From NCBI RefSeq assembly GCF_015277775.1, contig NZ_CP063849.1, positions 5,905,501-5,969,500 on the forward strand: a DNA stretch of 64,000 nucleotides. Reading direction: 5' to 3'. The position numbers were made by a program, and so were the translations under genes. This stretch comes from Paludibaculum fermentans. Its GTDB lineage: Bacteria; Acidobacteriota; Terriglobia; Bryobacterales; Bryobacteraceae. The notes beneath the pieces are model-generated. The model was not told where the DNA came from, did not search any database, and saw only the letters and a list, made by a program, of their open reading frames with translations. This document shows, in pieces, positions 8,263 to 15,386 of this stretch; the first letter of the stretch is position 1; each line of letters opens with the position of its first letter.

Positions 8263-10077
8263 TCAGCGTAGGACAGGCGCGTTCAGCCAGGCTCCGAACG
8301 CCTTCAGTACCGGCCAACCCTCCGGCCGCTCATAGAGTTGGACGAACGCCCGAGGGTACTCGACGGCGGGCGATCGCGCTCCGGTAGGGGTACGCGGATC
8401 CACCAGCCACATGGGGCGGGGCGCGATCACCTTGACCAGGTCTGGCAGATCGAAGTCCAGTAGGACACCGGGGATCGTGATTTCGGCCAGATTGGAGTGC
8501 AGGTGGCTTTGCGTGCACACAAACCAACTGGTCACCGTGTCTTCGGCCATCACCCGGGCGACCCTGGGCTCGAGCGCAGTGAACAGCAGCGCGGAGACGC
8601 CCGCATTCCCCTTCCCCCAGACAGAAATATTCTCGGGATCGACCTCAGGGTCCGCCGCCAGGTCATAGAAAGCGCTGGTGAGCTCGCTCACCCGCCAGCT
8701 CAGCAGCGACCGCCCGTTCAGCCACTCCTTGGCGGCCGCCTGGTAGGCAGGACTGTATCCGGCGGATCCACCCTGGGGAATGGGCGAATTCACGACCCGC
8801 AGGACGTAGCCCGCCGCTCGCAGTTCCGCCAGATCCGCCTCAGGGACTCCCGAGGTGACGATACCGGGCCGGCTGCCACGTGGGGACGTCCGGGCGACCA
8901 GGTGCAGCGGAGCGGGCGCCACGCGCTGCAGGATCAGTTGCCTGAGCTGCTGGGGATTCGCCGCCGCGAGCGCCCGGCGTGTGGGGTAGATGCGCTGGGC
9001 CAGGGCCCGGTTCATGGAGAAGACGGTTTCCGTGCCAAAGGAGGGCGCCAACTGCCCGGTGGGGGTCACCCACAGCAGGCTCTCCGGTTCAGTGTCGATG
9101 GGCTCCTCGTGAACTTCGGCGTCGACGCCCTTTAAGTATTTGTCCAGAAAGCGGTAAGCCGCCTCACGCCGAGGCTGCGACCAGCCGTGGGTATCGTCGA
9201 ACTCAAAGAACGACACCCGGCCCGGAGCGTCCACTGACTCGTAGTGGCGCGCTGCGGCTTCAAAGGTAGCCCGAGCTCCGGCAATAGGGAAGAAGTCGCG
9301 TGTGGCGGAGGTAACCAGAAACGGCTTTGGCGCGAATCCCTTAATGAAATCAACGAAGTCCAGTCCCTGGCCGAGGAAGCCGGGAAAGATCTGCTCGGCA
9401 TCCTGCGGACCCGGACCGTCCATCAGTTCGCGCCAGCGTGTGATGTAGCAGGACGAAACCGCCGCCGCCAGCCTGGGTTCGAAAACGGCCAGGTAGGCAG
9501 CCTGCGTGCCGCCTCCGGAGTTGCCGGCCACGGCGATGCGGGCCGGATCCACCTCTTTGCGGGTGAGCAGATAATCGACGGCGCGAATGCCGTCCCAGAT
9601 GAAGTAGCGGGCGATGGAGGTGCCCGTGAGCAGGCATTGGACACCGGCAGTGATGTGCTCGTTTACGCCGGGCCCGACCCGCGAAAGCCCCAGCTCCGGA
9701 TCAAAATACTCCAGCCGCTCGCCCTGGCCGGGCGGATCGTACGCCAGCACGACGTAGCCGCGCCGGGCCAGCGTGATCCACACCTTCTGATAGTTGGGAT
9801 AGGCCTTGCCGTTGTCTGAGTGCCCAGCCACGCCCAGCACGGCCGGAAACGGGCCTTCGGATCCCGTGGGCACGTAGAGGTTGGCGGTGACCCGGAAACC
9901 GGGCAGTGATTCGAACAGCAGCTTCTCGACGCGGTATCCGGGCCGCTCAAAGGTGCCGGTGATGCGGGCATTCAGGTCGGCCCTGACACCCGGCAGCCCG
10001 CCGATGGACTGCTCCATCTTCGCTTTGATATCACCCGGCGGTTGGAGCAGGGCGAGCAGCAGTACGAAAGAGGTCAT
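8263..10077 (-). CDS. Secreted alpha/beta-hydrolase (acetylxylan-esterase-like) with a second degenerate hydrolase domain
   Basis: Exported esterase, 604 aa from ATG 10077, which begins the leader MTSFVLLLALLQPPGD; further in-frame ATGs lie just upstream. The N-terminal domain is a complete alpha/beta-hydrolase: AYDPPGQGE, nucleophile elbow GNSGGG (about residue 184), a candidate Asp in TSATRDFF, and His in DDTHGW. The C-terminal half repeats the fold: DPENISVWGKGNAG aligns with DPARIAVAGNSGGG, but the nucleophile Ser is replaced by Gly, so this copy is probably inactive and structural or substrate-binding. Likely substrate is an acetylated polysaccharide or similar ester; this is inference. 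Confidence 0.8.
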   Translation of the reverse strand: MTSFVLLLALLQPPGDIKAKMEQSIGGLPGVRADLNARITGTFERPGYRVEKLLFESLPGFRVTANLYVPTGSEGPFPAVLGVAGHSDNGKAYPNYQKVWITLARRGYVVLAYDPPGQGERLEYFDPELGLSRVGPGVNEHITAGVQCLLTGTSIARYFIWDGIRAVDYLLTRKEVDPARIAVAGNSGGGTQAAYLAVFEPRLAAAVSSCYITRWRELMDGPGPQDAEQIFPGFLGQGLDFVDFIKGFAPKPFLVTSATRDFFPIAGARATFEAAARHYESVDAPGRVSFFEFDDTHGWSQPRREAAYRFLDKYLKGVDAEVHEEPIDTEPESLLWVTPTGQLAPSFGTETVFSMNRALAQRIYPTRRALAAANPQQLRQLILQRVAPAPLHLVARTSPRGSRPGIVTSGVPEADLAELRAAGYVLRVVNSPIPQGGSAGYSPAYQAAAKEWLNGRSLLSWRVSELTSAFYDLAADPEVDPENISVWGKGNAGVSALLFTALEPRVARVMAEDTVTSWFVCTQSHLHSNLAEITIPGVLLDFDLPDLVKVIAPRPMWLVDPRTPTGARSPAVEYPRAFVQLYERPEGWPVLKAFGAWLNAPVLR

Positions 10078-10161
10078 CGTGCCGGAATTGTAGCTCATCC
10101 TCGCGGGGGAGGCGATTCCTGGAATCCCCACTAACCCGGAGAGATTACCTGGCAGAAAGTA

Positions 10162-10189
10162 CTGACGGAAATCGCACTTAGTCCGTCAG
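10162..10189. promoter_or_regulatory. Perfect 8-bp dyad upstream of hpf-like gene, candidate enhancer site
   Basis: Inverted repeat CTGACGGA (10162-10169), 12-base spacer, TCCGTCAG (10182-10189). It lies about 70 bases upstream of the sigma-54-like promoter at 10259, the usual range for an activator (UAS) site. It is also upstream of the divergent esterase gene, and could instead be a repressor operator for either gene. The sequence shows the dyad; the role is inferred. Confidence 0.5.
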
Positions 10190-10258
10190 GGTTGCCTCAA
10201 AAGGACCACCAAAACGGCCGCCCCTCCTCCTAACTCATTGATTCCAGGTGGAAACCGA

Positions 10259-10275
10259 TTGGCCCGGCGATTGCC
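10259..10275 (+). promoter_or_regulatory. Candidate sigma-54 (RpoN) promoter of the hibernation-factor operon
   Basis: TTGGCCCGGCGATTGCC matches the -24/-12 consensus TGGCACG-N4-TTGCW with correct 12-base spacing between the GG and GC elements, deviating at one base in each half. Transcription would begin near 10286, just ahead of an AGGAGG ribosome site (10288-10293) and ATG 10299. The same operon region encodes an NtrC-type sigma-54 activator. Confidence 0.5.
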
Positions 10276-10298
10276 ATTAGTAAGGGCAGGAGGCACTA

Positions 10299-10667
10299 AT
10301 GAATCTGTCGATCAGGACACACGGCATTGAGTTGACTGGGGAACTGCAGCAGTATGTTGAGCGGCGGATCGGATTTGCCCTGGACCGCTATGAGACGCGA
10401 TTGTCCGAGGTGGTCGTCTATCTCGACGACACCAACGGCCCGAAGGGCGGCGTGGACAAGCTGTGCCAGATCACAGCCGAGCTGCCCGGAATTGACCGCG
10501 TCAAGATCCTGGAACAGAATGCGACGTTCGCCGGCGCTGTGGATGGCGCGGCACGGCGCCTGGGTTACCGCATCCATCAGGTGTTGCGCCGGCGGCGTCC
10601 GGAAGACGCTCAACACCGCCTGCATCGCCGCGCGGCTCGACTGGAATCCGTGGGAGGTGCCGTTTGA
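10299..10667 (+). CDS. HPF/RaiA-type ribosome-associated protein
   Basis: Short ribosome hibernation factor family protein (sigma-54 modulation/S30AE fold), 122 aa. Known role: binding the 30S subunit at the mRNA/tRNA channel to silence ribosomes under stress. Visible family features are the N-terminal LSIRTHGIELTGELQQYVERRI, an alternating beta/helix pattern and a basic C-terminal tail (QVLRRRRPEDAQHRLHRRAARL). AGGAGG precedes ATG by five bases. The next gene starts on TTG overlapping the TGA stop. The promoter looks sigma-54-like. Confidence 0.8.
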   Translation: MNLSIRTHGIELTGELQQYVERRIGFALDRYETRLSEVVVYLDDTNGPKGGVDKLCQITAELPGIDRVKILEQNATFAGAVDGAARRLGYRIHQVLRRRRPEDAQHRLHRRAARLESVGGAV

Positions 10668-11059
10668 GCTGGCCGTTCAACCCGCCCCTGTTGGTAGTAA
10701 GTGAAGATCGCGTATTGCGCGGTGAACTGGCACGGGTCCTGACCAAGCAGAGTTGGGATGTGTTGTGCTTCGCGGATTGGGAGCACGCCACGACGGGCCT
10801 GCCACAAGCCGCGGGCGGCATCCTGGTGACGGATCATTCCTGGGACCAGGCCGTCGAGGTCGCTAAACAGTTGGATCCGCCCGCCCTGGTGGTGGCCGTC
10901 TGCGATGGTCCGCACCACATCAAAGAGGCCAAGGAGGCCGGCGTCTACGACACGATTGTGAGGCCATTTGAGGCCATGGAGCCCGCCTGGACCGTCGCCT
11001 GTGCATGGCATTTCGCCTCGTGCCAGGCAGAAGCGCGGTCGCAATGCGACGCTGCCTGA
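10664..11059 (+). CDS. Degenerate receiver-domain-like protein
   Basis: 131 aa, start TTG 10664 overlapping the previous stop (TTGA). The pattern resembles a response-regulator receiver: LLVVSED at the first strand, ILVTDHSW at the third strand with a possible phospho-acceptor Asp, PPALVVAVCD at the fourth, and VRPFEAM where a receiver has KPF. The invariant Lys is Arg here and the usual Asp pair is Glu-Asp, so phosphorylation may be altered or lost. There is no output domain. Translational coupling to the hibernation-factor gene and the downstream kinase/regulator pair suggest a regulatory adaptor role; this is inference. Confidence 0.6.
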   Translation: MSWPFNPPLLVVSEDRVLRGELARVLTKQSWDVLCFADWEHATTGLPQAAGGILVTDHSWDQAVEVAKQLDPPALVVAVCDGPHHIKEAKEAGVYDTIVRPFEAMEPAWTVACAWHFASCQAEARSQCDAA

Positions 11060-11148
11060 AACGGTATTTTGCAGCCGCCGCCGTGATGCCGGCCTTTTCC
11101 CTCTCCCCGGCACTCACGGCGGACGGCCAGACTTTGGAACTGAAGCAC

Positions 11149-11177
11149 GGGCCGCCTGCGGAGGCGGCCCATTTTTT
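11149..11177 (+). terminator. Rho-independent terminator
   Basis: A 9-bp perfect GC stem (11149-11157 with 11162-11170), GCGG loop, then A and six T residues. It closes the hibernation-factor/receiver-like transcript about 90 bases after its last stop and separates it from the kinase gene. Confidence 0.85.
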
Positions 11178-11242
11178 GCGTCAGGCGAAAACAGCTCTCT
11201 GTCCGGGCTAGCCCATGGGCACAATATAGGAAAGAATCGTCC

Positions 11243-12274
11243 ATGGTGACCGACACACGATATGTATGGGTGCAGCGCTCGGCCGTGGTCCTGGCCGCCT
11301 TTTCGATCGCCGCCCTGCAGGCGACGGTGCCGCTGGAGCGCGTCAACTGGCATTTCGTGCTGCCCCGTCTGTTCTATGTCGCCATTCTCTTCTCGGCCGT
11401 GCATGACGGCTGGCGCGGCGGCCTCATCACCGCCGGACTGTGCAGCGGCCTCATCCTGTCGCTGAAACAGACCGATACGACACTCCACCATGCCATGGAA
11501 AGCGTGGTCTTCTGCTTTGTCGGCACCGGCACCGGCATCCTCACGGAGCGCCTCAATGCCGCCTACCAGAAGATCCAGGAGACCTCTGAAGCGATGAAGC
11601 GGGCGGAGCGGCTGTCGGCCATTGGTCAATTATCCGCCGGCCTGGCCCACGAGATCCGCAATCCGCTGGCGAGCATCGCCGGAGCGGCGCAGATCCTGGG
11701 CCGCGCCCCGGCACTCGATGAGAAGCAGTCGCGCTGTGTCACCATCATCGGGCAGGAGTGCACTCGGCTCGACCGGTTGCTGACCACCTTCCTCAACTTC
11801 GCCCGGCCGCGGCCGCCCAAGATGGGCCAGGCTGCATTGGAACCGCTGCTGGAAAACGTGGCCGCGCTGGCGGAATACCGCATCGGCCGGCGCGGCATCA
11901 CCATCGAACGCCGCCAGCAGGGGAAGATCCCCTCGCTCTACTGCGATCCGGAGCAACTGGAGCAGGTTCTGCTGAACCTTCTGATCAACGCGGTGGAGGC
12001 CAGCCCCGACGGCGCCGCGGTTATTCTCGAAGCGGGCGCGGACCGCCGCAATGTGTGGATCCGGGTGCGCGACGAAGGCTCCGGCGTAGCGCCGGGTGAC
12101 ATCGACAAACTGTTCGACCCCTTCTTTACGACGAAGGAGAACGGAACAGGCCTCGGCCTGCCCGTGGCCCACCAGATCGTGGGCCAGATGCACGGCTGGC
12201 TGGACGCACGCCGCAATCCCGGCAAAGGGATGACCTTCAGTGTCCACCTGCCGCTGCAACGAAAGGGAGTATGA
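11243..12274 (+). CDS. Membrane sensor histidine kinase (NtrB-like)
   Basis: Sensor kinase of a two-component system, 343 aa. Three to four hydrophobic segments occupy residues 1-100 with little periplasmic sequence, so it may sense a membrane or intracellular signal. A linker leads to the HisKA domain with phospho-acceptor His136 in AGLAHEIRNPLASI. The ATPase domain has N-box NLLINAVEAS, DEGSG, and FFTTKENGTGLGL. All catalytic motifs are present. The stop overlaps the ATG of the regulator gene (ATGA), so the pair is co-translated and the regulator is its likely partner. Confidence 0.9.
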   Translation: MVTDTRYVWVQRSAVVLAAFSIAALQATVPLERVNWHFVLPRLFYVAILFSAVHDGWRGGLITAGLCSGLILSLKQTDTTLHHAMESVVFCFVGTGTGILTERLNAAYQKIQETSEAMKRAERLSAIGQLSAGLAHEIRNPLASIAGAAQILGRAPALDEKQSRCVTIIGQECTRLDRLLTTFLNFARPRPPKMGQAALEPLLENVAALAEYRIGRRGITIERRQQGKIPSLYCDPEQLEQVLLNLLINAVEASPDGAAVILEAGADRRNVWIRVRDEGSGVAPGDIDKLFDPFFTTKENGTGLGLPVAHQIVGQMHGWLDARRNPGKGMTFSVHLPLQRKGV

Positions 12275-13668
12275 CTGCACAGAGCATCCTACTGGTGGAC
12301 GACGACGAGAACCTGCGCTGGGTGGTGCAAACCCAGTTGGAAGACGCCGGCTACTCCGTCAAAACGGCGGGCTCGGCCGAAGAGGCGCTCACCATCGTGG
12401 GCAATCAGCCGCCGGCGCTCGTCCTGACGGACCTGCGCATGCCCGGCCTGTCGGGCATCGAACTGCTGCGCCAGTTGCGGGAGTCCCACCCGGATTTGCC
12501 CGTCGTCATCGTGACTGCCTTCGGCACCATCCAAAATGCGGTCGAAGCCGTGAAGTCCGGCGCGTACGACTATCTGACCAAGCCCATCGACTTCGAGGAG
12601 CTCAATCTGCTGGTCCGGCGCGCGCTGGAGCATTCCCGGCTGGTGGAAGAGGTCCGCACGCTGCGTACGAACCTCGACCGCAAGTACGGCTTCGAGAGCA
12701 TCATCGGCCAGTCGGAGACGCTACTGACCGTTCTCGACATGGCGTCGCGCGCGGCGCAGACCAACTCGACTATCCTGATCCGGGCCGAGACCGGCACCGG
12801 CAAGGAGCTGCTCGCCCGCGCCATCCACCAGAACAGCCCGCGCAAGGAGCGTGCCTTTGTCACGATCAATTGCGGCGCCATCCCCCGCGATCTGCTCGAA
12901 AGCGAGCTGTTCGGGCACGTGAAGGGTTCGTTCACGGGAGCCGTGTCCCACCAGCAGGGCAAGGTGGAACTGGCCAGCGGCGGCACCCTGTTCCTGGACG
13001 AAATCGGCGAACTGCCCATGGAAGTGCAGGCCAAGCTGCTGCGCCTGATCCAGCAGGGTGAAATCGAGAAAGTCGGTGCGGCCGCGGTGAGCCGCGTGGA
13101 TGTACGTATCATCGCCGCCACCCACCGCAACCTGCAGGCCATGATCGAGGACGCCGCCTTCCGCGAGGATCTGTACTACCGCCTGGCCGTCATCCCCCTG
13201 GAGCTGCCTCCGCTGCGTGAGCGCGCCGAGGATATTCCAGAACTGGTCCAGAGCTTCTTTCTGAAATCGAAGGAGAAGGTGGGGCGCCCCGACCTGATCC
13301 TGCCCGGCCGCCTGATCCCGTTCTTCCAGAGCTACCGCTGGCCCGGCAACATCCGCGAATTGGAGAATATCGTGGAGCGCATTGTCGTGCTCAGCCGCGG
13401 GAATACGATCACCGAGGAAGATCTGCCGGAGATGATCCGCAAAGCCCGCCCGGCCGCGGCCGCGGTGAGCCTCGACCTGCCGGCGCAGGGCCTCAGCCTC
13501 GACTCGGTGGAGAAGGAACTGATCGTGAAGGCGCTGGAGATGTCGAACTGGAATCAAACCCATGCCGCGCGCTATCTCGACATCAGCCGCAAGACGCTGA
13601 TCTACCGCATGGAGAAGCATGGCATCCGACGCAAAGGCTCCGACGCCGGGCCCGCCGAACGAAGCTGA
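12271..13668 (+). CDS. Sigma-54-dependent response regulator (NtrC family)
   Basis: Enhancer-binding activator, 465 aa. The receiver domain keeps Asp10/Asp11, phospho-acceptor Asp54 (LTDLRMPG) and Lys104 (TKP). The AAA+ domain has Walker A AETGTGKE (172-179), the sigma-54 contact loop as GSFTGA (219-224; classical GAFTGA) and Walker B LFLDE (240-244), plus RWPGNIRELEN. The C-terminal Fis-type helix-turn-helix is NQTHAARYLDISRKTLIYRM. It is encoded directly after its kinase. The candidate sigma-54 promoter at 10259 with an upstream dyad is a plausible target, but this is not shown by sequence alone. Confidence 0.92.
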   Translation: MTAQSILLVDDDENLRWVVQTQLEDAGYSVKTAGSAEEALTIVGNQPPALVLTDLRMPGLSGIELLRQLRESHPDLPVVIVTAFGTIQNAVEAVKSGAYDYLTKPIDFEELNLLVRRALEHSRLVEEVRTLRTNLDRKYGFESIIGQSETLLTVLDMASRAAQTNSTILIRAETGTGKELLARAIHQNSPRKERAFVTINCGAIPRDLLESELFGHVKGSFTGAVSHQQGKVELASGGTLFLDEIGELPMEVQAKLLRLIQQGEIEKVGAAAVSRVDVRIIAATHRNLQAMIEDAAFREDLYYRLAVIPLELPPLRERAEDIPELVQSFFLKSKEKVGRPDLILPGRLIPFFQSYRWPGNIRELENIVERIVVLSRGNTITEEDLPEMIRKARPAAAAVSLDLPAQGLSLDSVEKELIVKALEMSNWNQTHAARYLDISRKTLIYRMEKHGIRRKGSDAGPAERS

Positions 13669-13687
13669 CCCGGCCCCTTTTCCGGGC

Positions 13688-13710
13688 TTCACTGAATTCA
13701 TTACAGTGAA
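13688..13710. promoter_or_regulatory. Short dyad before the PHP-like gene
   Basis: TTCACTG (13688-13694) and CAGTGAA (13704-13710) form a perfect 7-bp inverted repeat with a 9-base spacer, ending 10 bases before ATG 13720 and 19 bases after the regulator stop. It could be an operator or a weak RNA hairpin. No T tract follows. Confidence 0.35.
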
Positions 13711-13719
13711 AGAGATCTC

Positions 13720-14502
13720 ATGATCTCGAAATACCTAATCCTACTCTGCGCGCCTGTCATGCTGGCCGCCGACCTGCCGAAAGTGGACCTCCACATCCAC
13801 CTCCATGGGGAGGACCACAACACACCCGAGATGAAGCCCGCGGACGCCGCCGCATTGTCCCGCAAAATGGGGGTCCGATTCGGAATCCTGGCCGAAGGAG
13901 GCTGCCGCGGCGACATCCACGACAACCAGACGCTGGGCGAGTTCCTGGATGAAGTGCGGGACCAGCCGCTGTGGCGCGGCCTGCAGGTCTACGGCTTCGA
14001 CTGGGCGAACTGCCTGTCCTCCGACCTGCGCGGACAGCTCGACTACATCGCTGCCGACGCGCTCGTCTTCCCCGACAAAAACGGCAAGAGCATCTGGCTC
14101 TGGCTACCCAATATCGAAGTGGGCGACGCCCAGGACTTCATGGACCGGTACGTTGCCTTCAACGAGCGTGTCCTGTCGCAGCCGATCCAGATCTGGGCCA
14201 ATCCGACCTACGTGCCCGAGAAGCTGAAGGCGCAATACGACGCCCTCTGGACGCCAGCCCGCATGGACCGGCTGATCCAGGCCGCCGTTCGCAATCACGT
14301 CGCCATTGAGATCAATGCGCACTTCCAGGTGCCGAGCGCCGCGTTCATCCGCCGTGCGAAAGCCGCCGGAGCCAAGTTCTCCTTCGGCTCCAACAGTCAC
14401 GTCAAGGGCATGGGCGAGATCGACTACTGCCTGCGCATCGCGCAACAGTGCGGCTTGACCGCCGCCGACATCTACGTCCCGGCCCGCCGCCCGGGCCGCT
14501 AA
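13720..14502 (+). CDS. Exported PHP-like metal-dependent hydrolase
   Basis: 260 aa with a short signal peptide (MISKYLILLCAPVMLAA) immediately followed by KVDLHIHLHGED, the first metal-binding block of PHP/amidohydrolase-type enzymes. Later blocks IEINAHF and FGSNSH match the expected further metal ligands of a PHP phosphoesterase-like barrel. Between them are long hydrophilic stretches with FGILAEGGC and GFDWANC. The substrate is unknown; exported PHP-like proteins in this phylum are poorly characterised. It lies alone between the NtrC-type gene and a convergent SDR gene, closed by a shared terminator. Confidence 0.65.
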   Translation: MISKYLILLCAPVMLAADLPKVDLHIHLHGEDHNTPEMKPADAAALSRKMGVRFGILAEGGCRGDIHDNQTLGEFLDEVRDQPLWRGLQVYGFDWANCLSSDLRGQLDYIAADALVFPDKNGKSIWLWLPNIEVGDAQDFMDRYVAFNERVLSQPIQIWANPTYVPEKLKAQYDALWTPARMDRLIQAAVRNHVAIEINAHFQVPSAAFIRRAKAAGAKFSFGSNSHVKGMGEIDYCLRIAQQCGLTAADIYVPARRPGR

Positions 14503-14506
14503 AGCG

Positions 14507-14541
14507 AACGGGCCGGAAGCGCACGCCTCCGGCCCGTTCTT
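14507..14541. terminator. Hairpin terminator between convergent genes
   Basis: An 11-bp perfect stem, AACGGGCCGGA (14507-14517) with TCCGGCCCGTT (14528-14538), 10-base loop, followed by a pyrimidine-rich stretch (CTTCTC). It sits between the PHP-like and SDR genes and can serve both directions. Confidence 0.7.
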
Positions 14542-14560
14542 CTCGCTGCTGGAATGAGAG

Positions 14561-15331
14561 CTAGATCGTCATCGCCATGTAGCCGCCGTCGACACGCATG
14601 ATGGAGCCCGTCACGAAGCTCGACGCCTTGTCGGACGCCAGATACACGGCCGCGCCCACCAGCTCCGACGCCTCGCCGAAGCGGTTCATCGGCGTGTGCT
14701 TCATGATGGAGGCCACGCGCTCATCCGTCAGCAGCTTGCGATTCTGCTCTGCCGGGAAGAAGCCCGGCAGGATCGCATTCACGCGCACACCCTGCGTCGC
14801 CCATTCGCGCGCCAGGAACTGTGTCACCTGGTTCACGCCGCCCTTGGCCACCGAATAGGTGAAGACCTTCGAAAGCGGCGGGCCGGAAGAAGCCGACGAG
14901 ATATTGATGACGGAGCCGCCCTTGCCGGGCTGCACCATGTGCTGGCCGAAGACCTGGCAGGCCAGGAAGACGCTGGTGAGGTCGACATCCAGAATGCGGT
15001 GCCACTCCTCTTCGGTGATCTCGAAGAACGGGGTGCCCGAGTTGATGCCGGCCGCGTTCACGAGAACCTCGACATGGCCCAGCTCCGCCAGAATCGCGTC
15101 CAGCGCGGCCTGCAGGTCGGCCTTCTTCGTCGCGTCGACTTTCACGCCGATGGCGCGGCGGCCCAGGTCGCGAACCTGCGCGGCCCGGGCGTTCGCCGCA
15201 TCCAGATTGAAATCGAGGATGGCGATGTCGGCGCCGGCACGGGCCAGCCCAAGGGCCATCTCGCCGGCCAACACGCCGCCGCCGCCGACGATGGCGGCTA
15301 CTTTACCGGAAAGGTCAAAAAGATCGGACAT
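14561..15331 (-). CDS. SDR-family NAD(P)-dependent oxidoreductase
   Basis: Classical short-chain dehydrogenase/reductase, 256 aa, the usual size. The cofactor motif is GGGGVLAGEMA near the N-terminus, the NAAG motif appears as NAAGI, the catalytic Ser lies in INISSASS, and YSVAK holds Tyr and Lys. The C-terminus GSIMRVDGGYMAM is typical of SDRs resembling gluconate 5-dehydrogenases and mannonate or fructuronate oxidoreductases; the exact substrate is unresolved. I start at ATG 15331 (MSDLFDLSG) rather than the TTG two codons upstream. It lies downstream of, but on the same strand as, the receptor gene. Confidence 0.88.
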   Translation of the reverse strand: MSDLFDLSGKVAAIVGGGGVLAGEMALGLARAGADIAILDFNLDAANARAAQVRDLGRRAIGVKVDATKKADLQAALDAILAELGHVEVLVNAAGINSGTPFFEITEEEWHRILDVDLTSVFLACQVFGQHMVQPGKGGSVINISSASSGPPLSKVFTYSVAKGGVNQVTQFLAREWATQGVRVNAILPGFFPAEQNRKLLTDERVASIMKHTPMNRFGEASELVGAAVYLASDKASSFVTGSIMRVDGGYMAMTI

Positions 15332-15386
15332 TCTCAAACCTCAACTTTTCTTTGCTGTGGATAGGTTATCGCAGCCGGAGGGAGGG

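Noticed and set aside
11005-11211. Small open frame with a leader-like start between the receiver-like and kinase genes
   Set aside because: It runs through a strong Rho-independent terminator and overlaps the end of the preceding gene; no homology signal seen.
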